From: Sneathiella limimaris
GTDB taxonomy: Bacteria > Pseudomonadota > Alphaproteobacteria > Sneathiellales > Sneathiellaceae
Direction of reading: 5' to 3'
Length of the DNA: 64,000 nucleotides
Assembly: GCF_012932565.1 (NCBI RefSeq)
Contig: NZ_JABBYJ010000001.1
Location: forward strand, 2,356,001 to 2,420,000
The notes beneath the pieces are model-generated. The model saw only the letters and a list, made by a program, of their open reading frames with translations, did not search any database and was not told the DNA's origin. Shown here one piece after another: positions 38,488 to 48,855 of this stretch; position 1 is the stretch's first letter, and each line of letters begins with the position of its first letter. The translations under genes were made by a program, and so were the position numbers.

Positions 38488-39622
38488 TCTTTATTTTTTT
38501 ACCATCAATGGTGAAAGCAATTTTCCCTTTTTTGAGGGCGAGCGCGTCTTTTCCAAAAACTTCATAACGCCAGCCTTTAAGTGCGGGGACATCCGCATCA
38601 TCATTGGCTGCAATTTGCTCAAGCTCGGAAGTGTTGCACACTAATTTTTGGGCAACTTCATTCTCTTCGCAGCGAAGTTTCAAAAGAACTTTCATCAATT
38701 CCATCTGGGGGCCAAGGCCTTTAGGCGGAGCAGCCCTTTGTTTGACAACAGGACATTCTTCATCCGGCAATTCCACGCCAGCCTGAATGGCTTTCAGCAA
38801 GCTTTGACCGCTTTTCCCCTCAGCGAATTTTTTGCTGATACCTCGAACATGGGTTAGTTTTTCAGCATTTTTAGGTGGGTTGGATGCAATTTCAATCAGT
38901 GCTTCATCCCGAAGAATTCGATTGCGGGGGATATCCTGACGATGTGCCCCTTCTTCGCGCCAGGTCGCGATGGATTTCAAAATGGCAAGAAAACGCGGCT
39001 TGTTATTGCGAGTTTTAATCCGTTTCCAGGCATTTTCAGGGTGAATAAAATACGTATCTGGACTTTCCAGAATTTTCATTTCGTTGTCCAGCCAATGTGT
39101 TCGACCGGATTTCTCTAACTTTTGCAGTAGCTTATCGTAGATAACCCGAAGATGCGTAACATCGGCAAGGGCGTATTCCAGCTGCCGTTCTGTCAGCGGG
39201 CGGCGGGACCAATCCGTAAATCGGGAGGATTTATCAATCCGTTGACCTGTAAGGCTCCCAACCAACGTGTCATAACCGACTGACTCTCCAAAACCGCAGA
39301 CCATTGCGGCAACCTGGGTGTCAAAAATTGGGGCAGGGACCACACCTGTCTGATGGTGAAAGATCTCGAGATCCTGACGACCTGCATGGAAAACTTTGAG
39401 GACATCGGGATTAGAAAGCAGCTTATAAAGAGGCGCTAGATCAATGCCATCGACAAGAGGATCTATGATGGCTGCTTCATCTGTGCTAGCAATTTGAACG
39501 AGACAAAGTTTTGGCCAAAAAGTGCTTTCCCGGAGAAATTCTGTATCGATCGTGACAAATGGATGTTCGGACAGGCGATTACAGAGCTCGTCCAGTTTTT
39601 CTGTTGTTGTAATAATTTGCAT
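38471..39622 (-). CDS. rnd: Ribonuclease D
   Basis: A 383-residue 3'-5' exoribonuclease that trims tRNA and other small RNA precursors. The DEDD exonuclease domain shows VTIDTEFLRES (first Asp and Glu), VFHAGRQDLEIF (Asp) and LEYALADVTHL (Tyr and Asp). HRDC-type domains follow, with KRIKTRNNKPRFLAILK and the second near the C-terminus. The length is typical. It diverges from aspS and converges with ppx. Confidence 0.93.
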   Translation of the reverse strand: MQIITTTEKLDELCNRLSEHPFVTIDTEFLRESTFWPKLCLVQIASTDEAAIIDPLVDGIDLAPLYKLLSNPDVLKVFHAGRQDLEIFHHQTGVVPAPIFDTQVAAMVCGFGESVGYDTLVGSLTGQRIDKSSRFTDWSRRPLTERQLEYALADVTHLRVIYDKLLQKLEKSGRTHWLDNEMKILESPDTYFIHPENAWKRIKTRNNKPRFLAILKSIATWREEGAHRQDIPRNRILRDEALIEIASNPPKNAEKLTHVRGISKKFAEGKSGQSLLKAIQAGVELPDEECPVVKQRAAPPKGLGPQMELMKVLLKLRCEENEVAQKLVCNTSELEQIAANDDADVPALKGWRYEVFGKDALALKKGKIAFTIDGKKIKIIDLQ

Positions 39623-39772
39623 GATTTTTCGAATTTATCGGTCTGACACTCTACCAAAAACTGAATTTTGCTTCTTTTCGACGCAAAAACGACGTTAGAC
39701 CCTTTTATTACACAAAGGAAGGTTGGCGTCTTGGAAAAAAGTATGTAATACAGGCCCTTTGAATCCCTGAGT

Positions 39773-39786
39773 GGGACTATTGTCCC
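39773..39786 (+). other. Small hairpin in the aspS leader
   Basis: GGGAC (39773-39777) and GTCCC (39782-39786) flank a TATT loop, 25 bases before the aspS start. No T-run follows, so it is not a terminator. It may affect leader stability or have no role. Confidence 0.3.
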
Positions 39787-39811
39787 GAGATAAAGCAATA
39801 AGAGAGCTCTG

Positions 39812-41596
39812 ATGCATAGTTATCGTACGCACACATGTGCTGAACTTCGCGAAAGCAATGTTGGTGAAACCGTTCGCCTGTCCGGCTGGGTCCATCGTAA
39901 AAGGGACCATGGCAATCTCTTGTTCATCGACCTTCGGGATCACTATGGCATCACTCAATGTGTAATCGAGAACGATGTTCCTATTTTCCCTGAAGTCGAG
40001 GCGGTTCGCGCTGAGAGCGTTATCACCGTAACAGGAACGGTCGTCGCCAGAAGCGAAGAAACTATCAATCCAAATTTGCCGACAGGTAAGGTGGAGCTGG
40101 ATATTAAAGAATTTACTCTGCAATCTGCTGCTGATGAGCTGCCAATGCCAGTTTTTGGCGAGCAGGAGTATCCAGAAGATATTCGCTTGCGCCACCGGTA
40201 TTTGGATCTTCGTCGGGAGCGGCTTCACAATAACATCGTGTTACGCTCTCAAGTGATTGCTGAGCTTCGTAAGAACATGCAGGATCAGGGTTTTATGGAA
40301 TTCCAGACACCCATTCTGACAGCGTCGTCTCCGGAAGGTGCCCGTGACTTCTTGGTTCCGAGCCGGATGCATCCTGGCCAGTTTTATGCGTTGCCACAAG
40401 CCCCGCAGCAATTCAAACAGTTGGTAATGATGTCAGGGTTTGATCGTTATTTCCAGATTGCTCCTTGCTTCCGCGATGAAGATGCGCGCGCTGATCGTTC
40501 TCCAGGTGAATTTTATCAGCTGGATATCGAAATGGCCTATGTCACTCAGGACGATGTTTTTAACGCCGTAGAACCTGTATTGACAAAAGTGTTCCAGAAA
40601 TTTGCGGGCGACCGTGAAGTTGTTACGCCATTTGTGCGAATTCCATTTGATGAAGCCATGCTGAAATATGGCTCAGACAAACCAGATTTGAGAAACCCGA
40701 TTATTCTGTCTGATGTAACAGAAGAATTCCGCGGTTCAGGCTTTGGCTTGTTTGCCAAAGCGGTTGAAAACGGTTCTGTCGTTCGGGCAATTCCTGCGCC
40801 TGGTGCGGGTGACCGTGCGCGGAGCTTCTTCGACAAGATGAATGATTGGGCCCGTAAAGAGGGGGCTGGTGGTCTTGGCTACATCATTTTCAAGGATGGA
40901 GAAGCAAAAGGACCGATTGCCAAAAACCTGGATGAAGAGCGGATCGCAAAAATTATGGAAACTGCCGGCCTGAAAGATGGCGATGGTGTTTTCTTTGCTT
41001 GCGACAAAGAGTTGAAAGCAGCAGAGCTTGCTGGCAAGGCCCGTAACATCATCGGTGCTGATCTCGACATTTGTGAAAAGAATGTCTTCAAATTCTGTTG
41101 GGTAATCGATTTCCCAATGTTTGAATATGACGAGACAGAGAAAAAACTCGATTTCAGCCATAACCCGTTCTCTATGCCACAAGGTGGTTTGGACGCCTTG
41201 GAAAACATGGATCCTCTGGACATTAAAGGCTATCAGTATGATATCGTTTGTAACGGTATTGAGCTGTCTTCCGGTGCAATCCGTAACCACCGCCCAGACA
41301 TTATGGTCAAGGCTTTTGAAATCGCTGGTTATGATGCGCAAGTCGTTGAAGATCGATTTGGTGGAATGCTAAATGCTTTCCGTTATGGCGCTCCTCCGCA
41401 TGGTGGTATTGCTCCTGGTGTGGACCGGATTGTCATGCTGTTGGCTGATGAGCCTAATATTCGTGAAGTCATCCTGTTCCCAATGAATCAGCAGGCGCAG
41501 GATCTGATGATGCAGGCTCCGGCGCCAGTTCCACCTAAGAATCTGCGAGAGCTGCATATTCGGACGGTTCTTCCTGATCCTAAAGTTTCAGAATAA
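39812..41596 (+). CDS. aspS: Aspartyl-tRNA synthetase
   Basis: A 594-residue class II synthetase. An N-terminal OB-fold anticodon domain ([14 protein letters not shown]) precedes the catalytic core with motif 2 [19 protein letters not shown] and motif 3 [14 protein letters not shown], plus the bacterial GAD insertion domain. Many alphaproteobacterial AspRS also charge tRNA-Asn, to be amidated by GatCAB; this cannot be decided here. It has its own terminator and diverges from rnd. Confidence 0.97.
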   Translation: MHSYRTHTCAELRESNVGETVRLSGWVHRKRDHGNLLFIDLRDHYGITQCVIENDVPIFPEVEAVRAESVITVTGTVVARSEETINPNLPTGKVELDIKEFTLQSAADELPMPVFGEQEYPEDIRLRHRYLDLRRERLHNNIVLRSQVIAELRKNMQDQGFMEFQTPILTASSPEGARDFLVPSRMHPGQFYALPQAPQQFKQLVMMSGFDRYFQIAPCFRDEDARADRSPGEFYQLDIEMAYVTQDDVFNAVEPVLTKVFQKFAGDREVVTPFVRIPFDEAMLKYGSDKPDLRNPIILSDVTEEFRGSGFGLFAKAVENGSVVRAIPAPGAGDRARSFFDKMNDWARKEGAGGLGYIIFKDGEAKGPIAKNLDEERIAKIMETAGLKDGDGVFFACDKELKAAELAGKARNIIGADLDICEKNVFKFCWVIDFPMFEYDETEKKLDFSHNPFSMPQGGLDALENMDPLDIKGYQYDIVCNGIELSSGAIRNHRPDIMVKAFEIAGYDAQVVEDRFGGMLNAFRYGAPPHGGIAPGVDRIVMLLADEPNIREVILFPMNQQAQDLMMQAPAPVPPKNLRELHIRTVLPDPKVSE

Positions 41597-41625
41597 GTCT
41601 GGAAAAACTCATAAAAATTCATATT

Positions 41626-41650
41626 GCCCGGCTTCGGCCGGGCTTTTATT
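41626..41650 (+). terminator. Intrinsic terminator of aspS
   Basis: A perfect 7-bp GC stem, GCCCGGC (41626-41632) and GCCGGGC (41637-41643), with a TTCG tetraloop, followed by TTTTATTT. Confidence 0.9.
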
Positions 41651-41707
41651 TGCCTTTTCTTAAGGAATGAACGGCTATTGTGTTCTCAGATGTGAGAGGG
41701 CTCAATA

Positions 41708-43387
41708 GTGACAGACGCTAAACTCAATGAACTCAAGGGTGATAAAGAACGCTTTGTCGCTTTTTCTTTTGCCGCAGCAGATCTCCTCGTGGAGTTGGAT
41801 GCGAAGGGTAAGATTTGTTTTGTCTCCGGCGCTGCCAAGGGGATTACCGGAGTTGACTCCTCCAAACTGATTTCTATGGATTTTGGTGATCTGCTGGATC
41901 CTTTAGACCAACGAATGGTTTGTTACCTTCTCAAGAACATGAAAGAAGGTGAACGAATTAATCCGGTTGGTGCCCGTATGAAAAACACCAATGTTTCGGC
42001 AATTGTCGGTGCATGTAGTCTTCCAAGAACCCATGGCCATATTTATCTAGCCATTAACGTGTCTGCATTGCCCGCGGCACAATCCTTAGCCGTAAATCGA
42101 GATACAGAAACAGGTCTTTTGGACAAAAATGACTTTGTCATGCTGGCAAAAGAACAACTGGCTCTTGCCGCCGATACAGGCCAAGATCTTGAGCTGACTT
42201 TGTTGCATCTTGAAAATATCCGGGACATGGCATCCCATACCACAGAAGATGGTATGACTGAGTTTTTGGATAAAATGGGTGCTGTCTTACGCGGCTATTC
42301 TTATGGCGGTGATTCAGCGGGTCGTATTGATGGTGACAAGTACGGCGTTCTGCATAGTAAATCGATGGATAGCGAGCTATTGCGCAGCAAAGTGGAAACA
42401 CTGTCTGATGAAGTCGCGCCGGGGCATGGGCTTGCCGTTAAGGCCAGCAATGTTAACCTAGATAAAGGTCATTTAAGTGCAGAGCATGCCAGTCAGGCAT
42501 TGATGTTTGTTGTGAACAGTTACATCAATAATGAAGGGTCCGAGTTCAAGATTGAAAATCTGGCTGATGGACTTCAAGGTCGAATGGAAACGACCATGAA
42601 CCGAATTTCTTCATTAAAAACAGTATTCTTAAAGAATCAATTTAATCTGGTGTATCAACCGATTGTCAGCTTGCTTGATGAAAGCACTCACCATTATGAG
42701 GTTCTTTGCCGATTTAAAAACGGCGAGTCTCCCTTTGAGACGGTGACATTTGCAGAAGAAGTTGGAATTATTATTGATCTTGACCTTGCTGTGGTTAAGA
42801 AATCGCTGGAATATCTGAAATCATTTTTGAAAACTGGCACCAAACCGCCAAATTTGGCGATTAATATTTCAGGTCACTCACTGGAGTCGGATGCATTTGT
42901 TGATAGCCTAATGCAGTTGATCGAACTGAATAAAGATGTCAGTAATTTTATTGGTCTGGAAATTACAGAAACCAGTGAAGTGGGTGATCTCATTCGCGCA
43001 GACCGGATTATTCAGAATTTCCGGCGCAAAGGCATACATGTAAGTCTTGATGATTTGGGATCGGGTTCAGCTTCATTCCAATATATCAGGGCCCTCAACA
43101 CAGATTTTGTCAAAATTGATGGCGCTTATGTTCGTGATGTTCTGAATAATGAGCGAGACAAAGCGATCCTAAAAAGTATGGCAAGGCTTTGTATTGATCT
43201 TAAGATTGGAACAATTGCCGAAATGGTGGAGACCAAGGAGCAAGCAGCTCTTCTCAAAAACATCGGCATTGGCTACGCCCAAGGTTGGCTTTTCAGTAAG
43301 CCTGTAGATGAAATTGTTGTGCCGAAAGCTCGCAATACAATGTCTATAAATATGAAGCGGCAAGGCTTCAAAGCAGGTTGGGGCTAA
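41708..43387 (+). CDS. EAL-domain c-di-GMP phosphodiesterase with PAS-like and degenerate GGDEF regions
   Basis: A 559-residue cytoplasmic signalling protein. The N-terminal 120 residues look PAS-like (SFAAADLLVELDAKGKICFV). A GGDEF-like region follows, but its signature is degraded to DGDKYG, so it probably makes no c-di-GMP. The C-terminal EAL domain runs from about residue 310. The EAL triplet reads EVL (Glu331), and the Asn in NISGHS, Glu in EITET, DDLGSG, Lys in FVKIDG, Glu in AEMVET and Gln in YAQGW are kept, so hydrolysis of c-di-GMP is plausible. The start is GTG 41708 with GAGAGGG upstream. It stands alone between aspS and hutU. Confidence 0.88.
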   Translation: MTDAKLNELKGDKERFVAFSFAAADLLVELDAKGKICFVSGAAKGITGVDSSKLISMDFGDLLDPLDQRMVCYLLKNMKEGERINPVGARMKNTNVSAIVGACSLPRTHGHIYLAINVSALPAAQSLAVNRDTETGLLDKNDFVMLAKEQLALAADTGQDLELTLLHLENIRDMASHTTEDGMTEFLDKMGAVLRGYSYGGDSAGRIDGDKYGVLHSKSMDSELLRSKVETLSDEVAPGHGLAVKASNVNLDKGHLSAEHASQALMFVVNSYINNEGSEFKIENLADGLQGRMETTMNRISSLKTVFLKNQFNLVYQPIVSLLDESTHHYEVLCRFKNGESPFETVTFAEEVGIIIDLDLAVVKKSLEYLKSFLKTGTKPPNLAINISGHSLESDAFVDSLMQLIELNKDVSNFIGLEITETSEVGDLIRADRIIQNFRRKGIHVSLDDLGSGSASFQYIRALNTDFVKIDGAYVRDVLNNERDKAILKSMARLCIDLKIGTIAEMVETKEQAALLKNIGIGYAQGWLFSKPVDEIVVPKARNTMSINMKRQGFKAGWG

Positions 43388-43388
43388 T

Positions 43389-43421
43389 CAAAAAAACGGC
43401 AGCGACCGGAAGATCGCTGCC
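43389..43421 (-). terminator. Terminator of the hut operon, shared with the EAL gene
   Basis: A perfect 8-bp stem, GGCAGCGA (43398-43405) and TCGCTGCC (43414-43421), with an 8-base loop. On the minus strand it is followed by GTTTTTTTGATT, a good T-run, so it ends hutIHU. It sits 10 bases past the EAL stop and may also slow plus-strand transcripts. Confidence 0.85.
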
Positions 43422-43435
43422 AGATATCTTTATTT

Positions 43436-45106
43436 TCAATCCAGAATGGCCGGAAGGTTGAGCTCGTGCTCTTTTGCACATTCTTTTGCAATGTCGTAGC
43501 CTGCATCTGCGTGACGCATAACGCCAGTTGCCGGATCATTCCAAAGAACTCTCTCAATCCGTTTTGAAGCTTCGTCAGTTCCGTCACAGCAAATAACAAC
43601 GCCTGAATGTTGACTGAAACCCATGCCAACACCACCACCGTGATGTAAACTGACCCAGGTTGCGCCAGAAGCCGTGTTCAGAAGTGCGTTGAGGAGGGGC
43701 CAATCAGATACTGCGTCAGATCCGTCTTTCATGGCTTCTGTCTCGCGGTTTGGCGATGCAACAGATCCTGAGTCCAAATGATCTCGGCCAATAACAACTG
43801 GTGCTTTAAGCTCACCGTTCTTGACCATCTCATTGAACGCTAATCCCAGGCGATGACGATCTCCAAGACCGACCCAACAAATCCGGGCAGGCAGGCCTTG
43901 GAATTCGATCCGTTCAGCCGCCATATCCAGCCAGTTGTGCAAATGTGGATTGTCCGGGATCAGCTCTTTCACTTTAGCGTCAGTTTTGCGGATATCTTCT
44001 GGATCACCAGATAGCGCTGCCCATCGGAACGGTCCAATACCCTGACAGAATAGGGGGCGAATGTAGGCCGGAACAAACCCAGGGAAGCTAAAGGCATTTT
44101 CCAGGCCTTCTTCGAAAGCCATCTGGCGGATATTGTTACCGTAATCAACGGTGGGAATACCCATTTCAGAAAAGGCAACCATTGCTTCAACTTGCGTTTT
44201 CATGGATGCACGAGCCGCTTTTTCCACTTTCTTTGGATCAGTTTGCTGAGCTTCAAGCCACTCAGCCATAGTCCAGCCTTGGGGAAGGTATCCGTGAATT
44301 GGGTCATGAGCCGAGGTCTGATCGGTAACCAGATCTGGCTTGATACCTCGTTTGACAAGTTCCGGGAAAATATCCGCAGCATTTCCAAGAAGTCCGACTG
44401 ATTTGGCTTCGCCTGCTTTTGTCCATTTATCGATCAGGGCCAAAGCTTCATCCAGATTATCAGTTTTCTCATCTACGTATCTGGTTCGTAAGCGAAAATC
44501 GATTTTCTCTTCATTGCATTCCACGGCAAGGCAGCAAGCACCTGCCATGACTGCTGCCAAAGGCTGAGCGCCGCCCATACCCCCAAGACCACCTGTCAGG
44601 ATCCATTTACCGGTCATGTCGCCGTCAAAATGCTGCCGACCTGCTTCGACAAAGGTTTCATATGTGCCTTGAACAATGCCTTGACTGCCGATGTAGATCC
44701 ATGAGCCAGCCGTCATTTGGCCATACATCATCAATCCCGCTTTATCGAGTTTGTTGAAGTGGTCCCAGGTGGCCCAGTTGGGAACCAGATTTGAGTTAGC
44801 AATCAACACTCGAGGAGCGTCTTCGTGGGTTTTAAAGACACCGACGGCCTTACCAGATTGAACCAGCATGGTTTCATCTTTTTCCAGCGATTTGAGTGTT
44901 TCTGTGATGATGTCAAAGTCACGCCAAGTCCGGGCTGCTCGTCCAATGCCACCATAAACCACCAATTCATTTGGGTTCTCGGCGACATCTGGATCCAGAT
45001 TATTCATCATCATCCGAAGTGGTGCTTCTGTCAGCCAAGATTTGGCGTTCAGTTCAGTTCCTCGAGGGGCGCGAATTTCGCGAATGTTATGACGTGGGCT
45101 ATTCAT
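43436..45106 (-). CDS. hutU: Urocanate hydratase
   Basis: A 556-residue NAD+-dependent lyase that converts urocanate to imidazolonepropionate, the second step of histidine breakdown. The N-terminal [17 protein letters not shown], the NAD-binding [15 protein letters not shown] and the C-terminal [14 protein letters not shown] with its Cys region are diagnostic. The length is exact for HutU. It is the last gene of the hutI-hutH-hutU unit, 26 bases after hutH, with TGGAGAT before its ATG. Confidence 0.97.
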   Translation of the reverse strand: MNSPRHNIREIRAPRGTELNAKSWLTEAPLRMMMNNLDPDVAENPNELVVYGGIGRAARTWRDFDIITETLKSLEKDETMLVQSGKAVGVFKTHEDAPRVLIANSNLVPNWATWDHFNKLDKAGLMMYGQMTAGSWIYIGSQGIVQGTYETFVEAGRQHFDGDMTGKWILTGGLGGMGGAQPLAAVMAGACCLAVECNEEKIDFRLRTRYVDEKTDNLDEALALIDKWTKAGEAKSVGLLGNAADIFPELVKRGIKPDLVTDQTSAHDPIHGYLPQGWTMAEWLEAQQTDPKKVEKAARASMKTQVEAMVAFSEMGIPTVDYGNNIRQMAFEEGLENAFSFPGFVPAYIRPLFCQGIGPFRWAALSGDPEDIRKTDAKVKELIPDNPHLHNWLDMAAERIEFQGLPARICWVGLGDRHRLGLAFNEMVKNGELKAPVVIGRDHLDSGSVASPNRETEAMKDGSDAVSDWPLLNALLNTASGATWVSLHHGGGVGMGFSQHSGVVICCDGTDEASKRIERVLWNDPATGVMRHADAGYDIAKECAKEHELNLPAILD

Positions 45107-45132
45107 TTGTATCTCCAGTTCGCTGGCATATT

Positions 45133-46668
45133 TCAGTCTGCTAGTTGGGGTAAATTTTCAAATTCAACGGCTTCAATAAGAACGCCGTTAGATATCAAGG
45201 TGGCAGCCTTTTCCAGATCGGGCGCCATATACCGGTCTTCCTTCACCGCATTAATCTGGGATCGGGTTTTTGAAATGGCTTTTGCAAGCTTTTCACTTGT
45301 CTTCAGCGGAGCGCGAAATTCAATACCTTGGGTGGCGGTCAGGGCTTCAACACCCAATATATATTCAAGGTTTGAATTCATTTTCAGTAAGCGCCGCGCG
45401 CCATGGCAGGCCATGGAAACATGATCTTCCTGATTGGCAGAAGTTGGGGTTGAATCGATAGATGCCGGGTGGCAGAGCTGTTTATTTTCGGACATGAGTG
45501 CGGCTGAGGTTACTTCTGCAATCATCAAGCCTGAATTCAACCCTGGTTCCGGTGACAAAAATGCCGGCAAGCCAAAGCTCAGAGCCGGATCTACTAGGAG
45601 AGCGATCCGGCGTTGGGCAATTGCCCCAATTTCAGAAATAGCGATTGCAATTTGATCGGCGGCGAAAGCGACCGGCTCTGCGTGAAAATTACCACCGGAT
45701 ACGATCGATCCGTCGGATAACACTAGGGGATTATCCGTTACGGCATTTGCTTCTGTTTCTAGGGTTTTACCCGCCTGCCGTAAGAGATCCATTGCAGCTC
45801 CCATCACCTGGGGTTGGCAGCGGATACAATAGGGGTCTTGGACTCGCGTATCACCTTCCCGATGGGTTTCCCGAATTTCAGAGCCGCTCATCAATTTTCG
45901 AAGAGTTAAACCCGCATCTATTTGACCTTTATGACCGCGAAGCTCATGAATTTCTGCTCTGAAAGGGGCGGATGACCCCATTGCCGCATCCGTAGATAAG
46001 GCACCTGTGATAAGTGCCGACTGGGCCGCATTCCAGGCTTTAAAAAGGCCAATAAGGGCAAAAGCAGTAGAGGTTTGAGTACCATTGATAAGCGCAAGTC
46101 CTTCCTTAGCGGACAGGCATATCGGTTCCACTCCTGCTTTCTCGAGTGCTGCTTTTCCAGCTAATCGCTCTCCTTCATAAAAAGCTTCACCCTCTCCAAT
46201 TAGGACTGCGGCCATATGGGCGAGGGGGGCTAGATCACCGGAAGCCCCTACAGAGCCTTGAGCCGGTATGACTGGAATAATCTCTTTCTCAAGTAAAGCT
46301 TCAATTTGACGAACCACTTCCATGCGTACGCCAGAGGCTCCTCTGCCGAGGGACATTAATTTGAGAGCAAGGATGAGACGGACTGTTGGAGCGTCAACAG
46401 GTTCCCCAACACCACAGCAATGGGACAGGATTAGGTTTCGCTGGAGTGTTTCGGTGTCCTTGGGCGGGATTTTTATGCTCGCAAGTTTCCCAAAACCTGT
46501 ATTTACCCCATAAATGGCGTCGTCACCATTTGCCGCTGCCTCAATCAACGAAGCTGAATGCTTAATAGCAGGAATAACTCGCGGATCAAGCTGAATGGGC
46601 CCAGTTGACTCATATATATGTAAAAGATCGGTGAGTTTAATTTCACCAGGCACAAGGGTTATGGTCAT
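45133..46668 (-). CDS. hutH: Histidine ammonia-lyase
   Basis: A 511-residue enzyme that deaminates L-histidine to urocanate. The Ala142-Ser143-Gly144 triad in [14 protein letters not shown] cyclises to the electrophilic MIO group. [10 protein letters not shown] at 53-62 carries the catalytic Tyr. The length is typical. Its ATG overlaps the hutI stop by four bases, so translation is coupled. Confidence 0.97.
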   Translation of the reverse strand: MTITLVPGEIKLTDLLHIYESTGPIQLDPRVIPAIKHSASLIEAAANGDDAIYGVNTGFGKLASIKIPPKDTETLQRNLILSHCCGVGEPVDAPTVRLILALKLMSLGRGASGVRMEVVRQIEALLEKEIIPVIPAQGSVGASGDLAPLAHMAAVLIGEGEAFYEGERLAGKAALEKAGVEPICLSAKEGLALINGTQTSTAFALIGLFKAWNAAQSALITGALSTDAAMGSSAPFRAEIHELRGHKGQIDAGLTLRKLMSGSEIRETHREGDTRVQDPYCIRCQPQVMGAAMDLLRQAGKTLETEANAVTDNPLVLSDGSIVSGGNFHAEPVAFAADQIAIAISEIGAIAQRRIALLVDPALSFGLPAFLSPEPGLNSGLMIAEVTSAALMSENKQLCHPASIDSTPTSANQEDHVSMACHGARRLLKMNSNLEYILGVEALTATQGIEFRAPLKTSEKLAKAISKTRSQINAVKEDRYMAPDLEKAATLISNGVLIEAVEFENLPQLAD

Positions 46669-47876
46669 TCAAACTCTCCGCGAACGACTTTGAACAATGG
46701 GTTGAAACCAGCTTGATAGGCAAGTTCAGCAGGATGGGTGATATCCCAGATCAGGAAATTCGCATCTTTGCCCGCTTCTATGGTTCCTTTTTCATGGCCG
46801 AGACCTAAAGCCTTAGCTGCATTTTTAGTGACTCCGTTTAAGGCTTCTTCTGGTGTTAATCTGAATAGGGTGCAAGCCATATTCATGATAAGGAGCAATG
46901 ACATAATTGGTGAAGAACCAGGATTGCAATCCGTTGCCAGTGCAATAGGAACCCCTTCGGATCGTAAGTCTTCAATCGGTGGAAGTTTAGTTTCCCTCAA
47001 CGTGTAAAATGCACCCGGCAGGAGAACGGCAACTGTTCCGGCTTCTTTCATCGCTTTCACGCCATCCAAATCCAGATATTCGAGATGGTCAGCAGATAGG
47101 GCTTGGTATCGAGCCGCTAGCTCCGTTCCTTTCAGGTTGGATAATTGCTCTGCATGAAGCTTTACAGGAATTCCCAATGCAGTCGCTCTTTGAAAGACTT
47201 TGTCGACTTGATCGGGGGAAAAGGCGATGCCTTCGCAGAAGGCGTCAACCGCGTCAACCAGACCTTCTTCTGCAGCCTGAGTGAGACCGGGCAGAACGAC
47301 TTCATCTATATAGCTGTCGCTATTCTTTTTATATTCAGGTGGAATTGCATGAGCAGCAAGGTAAGTCGTTTTAATTTTTACATCCCGCAAGGTTTCTAAT
47401 TTGCGAGCAGCCCTGAGCATTTTGAGCTCATCTTCGATGCTTAGGCCGTATCCAGACTTAATCTCAACGACACAAACTCCTTCCGCTAGTAGTGCATCTA
47501 GGCGAGGAAGGGCAGAATTGATCAGTTCCTCTTCAGAAGTATTTCGCGTAGCTGTTACTGTGGAAAGAATACCGCCGCCAGCTTTGGCTATTTCCTCGTA
47601 ACTGGCGCCTTCAAGGCGCATTTCAAATTCCTTAGCGCGACTGCCTCCGTAAACAAGATGAGTGTGGCAATCTATGAGGGCAGGAGTAATCAATTTGCCG
47701 CCTAAATCTTCCCGAGGAAAATTCTGGTAAGTCTGCGGAAGGTTTTTGCTCTTTCCAACCCAGTCTATCCGATCCTGGATGACAACGACCGCAGACTGCT
47801 CAAGCAGGCCATAAGGCTTTGAAAGCTTATCGGACAGTGTCGCAACAGTAGCGTTTGTATAGATTCTGGAAACCAC
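46665..47876 (-). CDS. hutI: Imidazolonepropionase
   Basis: A 403-residue metal-dependent amidohydrolase that opens imidazolonepropionate to formiminoglutamate, the third step of histidine breakdown. The metal motif HTH lies in [12 protein letters not shown]; further ligands are in [18 protein letters not shown] and [10 protein letters not shown]. The start is GTG 47876 with AAGGGG upstream. It is the first gene of the operon. No hutF or hutG for the following step is within the window, so the formiminoglutamate step must be encoded elsewhere. Confidence 0.95.
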   Translation of the reverse strand: MVSRIYTNATVATLSDKLSKPYGLLEQSAVVVIQDRIDWVGKSKNLPQTYQNFPREDLGGKLITPALIDCHTHLVYGGSRAKEFEMRLEGASYEEIAKAGGGILSTVTATRNTSEEELINSALPRLDALLAEGVCVVEIKSGYGLSIEDELKMLRAARKLETLRDVKIKTTYLAAHAIPPEYKKNSDSYIDEVVLPGLTQAAEEGLVDAVDAFCEGIAFSPDQVDKVFQRATALGIPVKLHAEQLSNLKGTELAARYQALSADHLEYLDLDGVKAMKEAGTVAVLLPGAFYTLRETKLPPIEDLRSEGVPIALATDCNPGSSPIMSLLLIMNMACTLFRLTPEEALNGVTKNAAKALGLGHEKGTIEAGKDANFLIWDITHPAELAYQAGFNPLFKVVRGEFE

Positions 47877-47907
47877 GGAAACCCCTTAGGTTATTTTTAT
47901 ATACATA

Positions 47908-47937
47908 TTGATATTATGTATGTACATAATAGGTCAA
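47908..47937 (-). promoter_or_regulatory. Putative promoter of hutIHU
   Basis: Read on the minus strand: -35 TTGACC (47937-47932), an 18-base spacer and -10 TATCAA (47913-47908), about 31 bases before the hutI GTG. The spacer is almost entirely filled by a perfect inverted repeat, as expected for a promoter blocked by a repressor. Confidence 0.5.
47913..47930. promoter_or_regulatory. Likely HutC operator
   Basis: A perfect 8-bp inverted repeat ATTATGTA (47913-47920) and TACATAAT (47923-47930) with a 2-base centre. It lies between divergent hutI and hutC and inside the putative hut promoter. HutC-type GntR regulators are known to bind AT-rich palindromes of this sort (TGTATATACA-like). A related sequence, TTATATACATAT, lies just left, near 47898-47909. 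Confidence 0.65.
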
Positions 47938-48040
47938 ATAAAAAATGTGCTAGGGAAAAACTTGTTTATATTATCTGGGTGTGCAGACCGTCTCCCTTTA
48001 GGGATTAAGTATATTTCAAAATAGAGTTGGACAAGTTTCA

Positions 48041-48745
48041 GTGCGGAAAAAGACAAAATCCTCATTTCAGGATATCAAGGCAGATATCCTCGAAAAGATA
48101 AAAACTGGGCTTTGGTCTCCAGGTGACACAATCCCTGGGGAAGAGAAACTCGCCGAATCCTATGGTTGTTCGAGGGTTACTGTAAACCGGGCTTTACGGG
48201 AATTAGCGGAAACTGGATTTGTGGAACGCCGGCGTAAATCAGGAACCCGGGTCAGTGAAAAAACTGTTCGGGACGCCCGTCTTCAAATTCCGATCGTCCG
48301 CGAGGAAATAGAAGCCAAAGGGGCAAAATACCAGTTTGTCCTACTTGATAAGACCGAAATTCAAGCGACAGATAAGGTTAGGCGACTTCTTGGCGTGTCG
48401 GAAAATGCACCTGTGTTACATGTCCGCTGTCTACACCTTGCGGATGGGCGGCCCTATCAATATGAAAATCGCTGGATAAATCTTGAAAAAGTGCCAGCGG
48501 CCAGAGATCAAACTTTTGAAGCGATTAGCCCGAATGAGTGGCTTATCCGAAAAGAACCATTTTCCAATGCTGAGCATACATTTTCTGCAGCCTTAGCAGA
48601 TGAGGAAACTGCGAAATTGCTGGAGATAGAAGTTGGCGATGCCCTGTTTGTGGTGGAGCGTAGGACTTGGCAGGATGATGCCAGTATTACTGCTGTGGAA
48701 TTAAAATTCCCCGGGGCCTCATATAAAATGACGTCCCGGGGATAA
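48041..48745 (+). CDS. hutC: Histidine utilization repressor, GntR family
   Basis: A 234-residue regulator with an N-terminal GntR winged helix (GLWSPGDTIPGEEKLAESYG, CSRVTVNRALRELAE) and a C-terminal UTRA ligand domain from about residue 85. In known hut systems HutC represses the catabolic genes until urocanate binds. It diverges from hutIHU, with the palindromic site between them. The start is GTG 48041; the ribosome site is weak. The ligand is assigned from context. Confidence 0.92.
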   Translation: MRKKTKSSFQDIKADILEKIKTGLWSPGDTIPGEEKLAESYGCSRVTVNRALRELAETGFVERRRKSGTRVSEKTVRDARLQIPIVREEIEAKGAKYQFVLLDKTEIQATDKVRRLLGVSENAPVLHVRCLHLADGRPYQYENRWINLEKVPAARDQTFEAISPNEWLIRKEPFSNAEHTFSAALADEETAKLLEIEVGDALFVVERRTWQDDASITAVELKFPGASYKMTSRG

Positions 48746-48855
48746 GTGATACGCTTACTCTTACTGGACTAACAGGTGTATTGACTGAGTACGCTACCGA
48801 GGGGTTTACAATTACCACTAAGACGCTACTCAACCCGTTTCAACCAGCTACTCGT

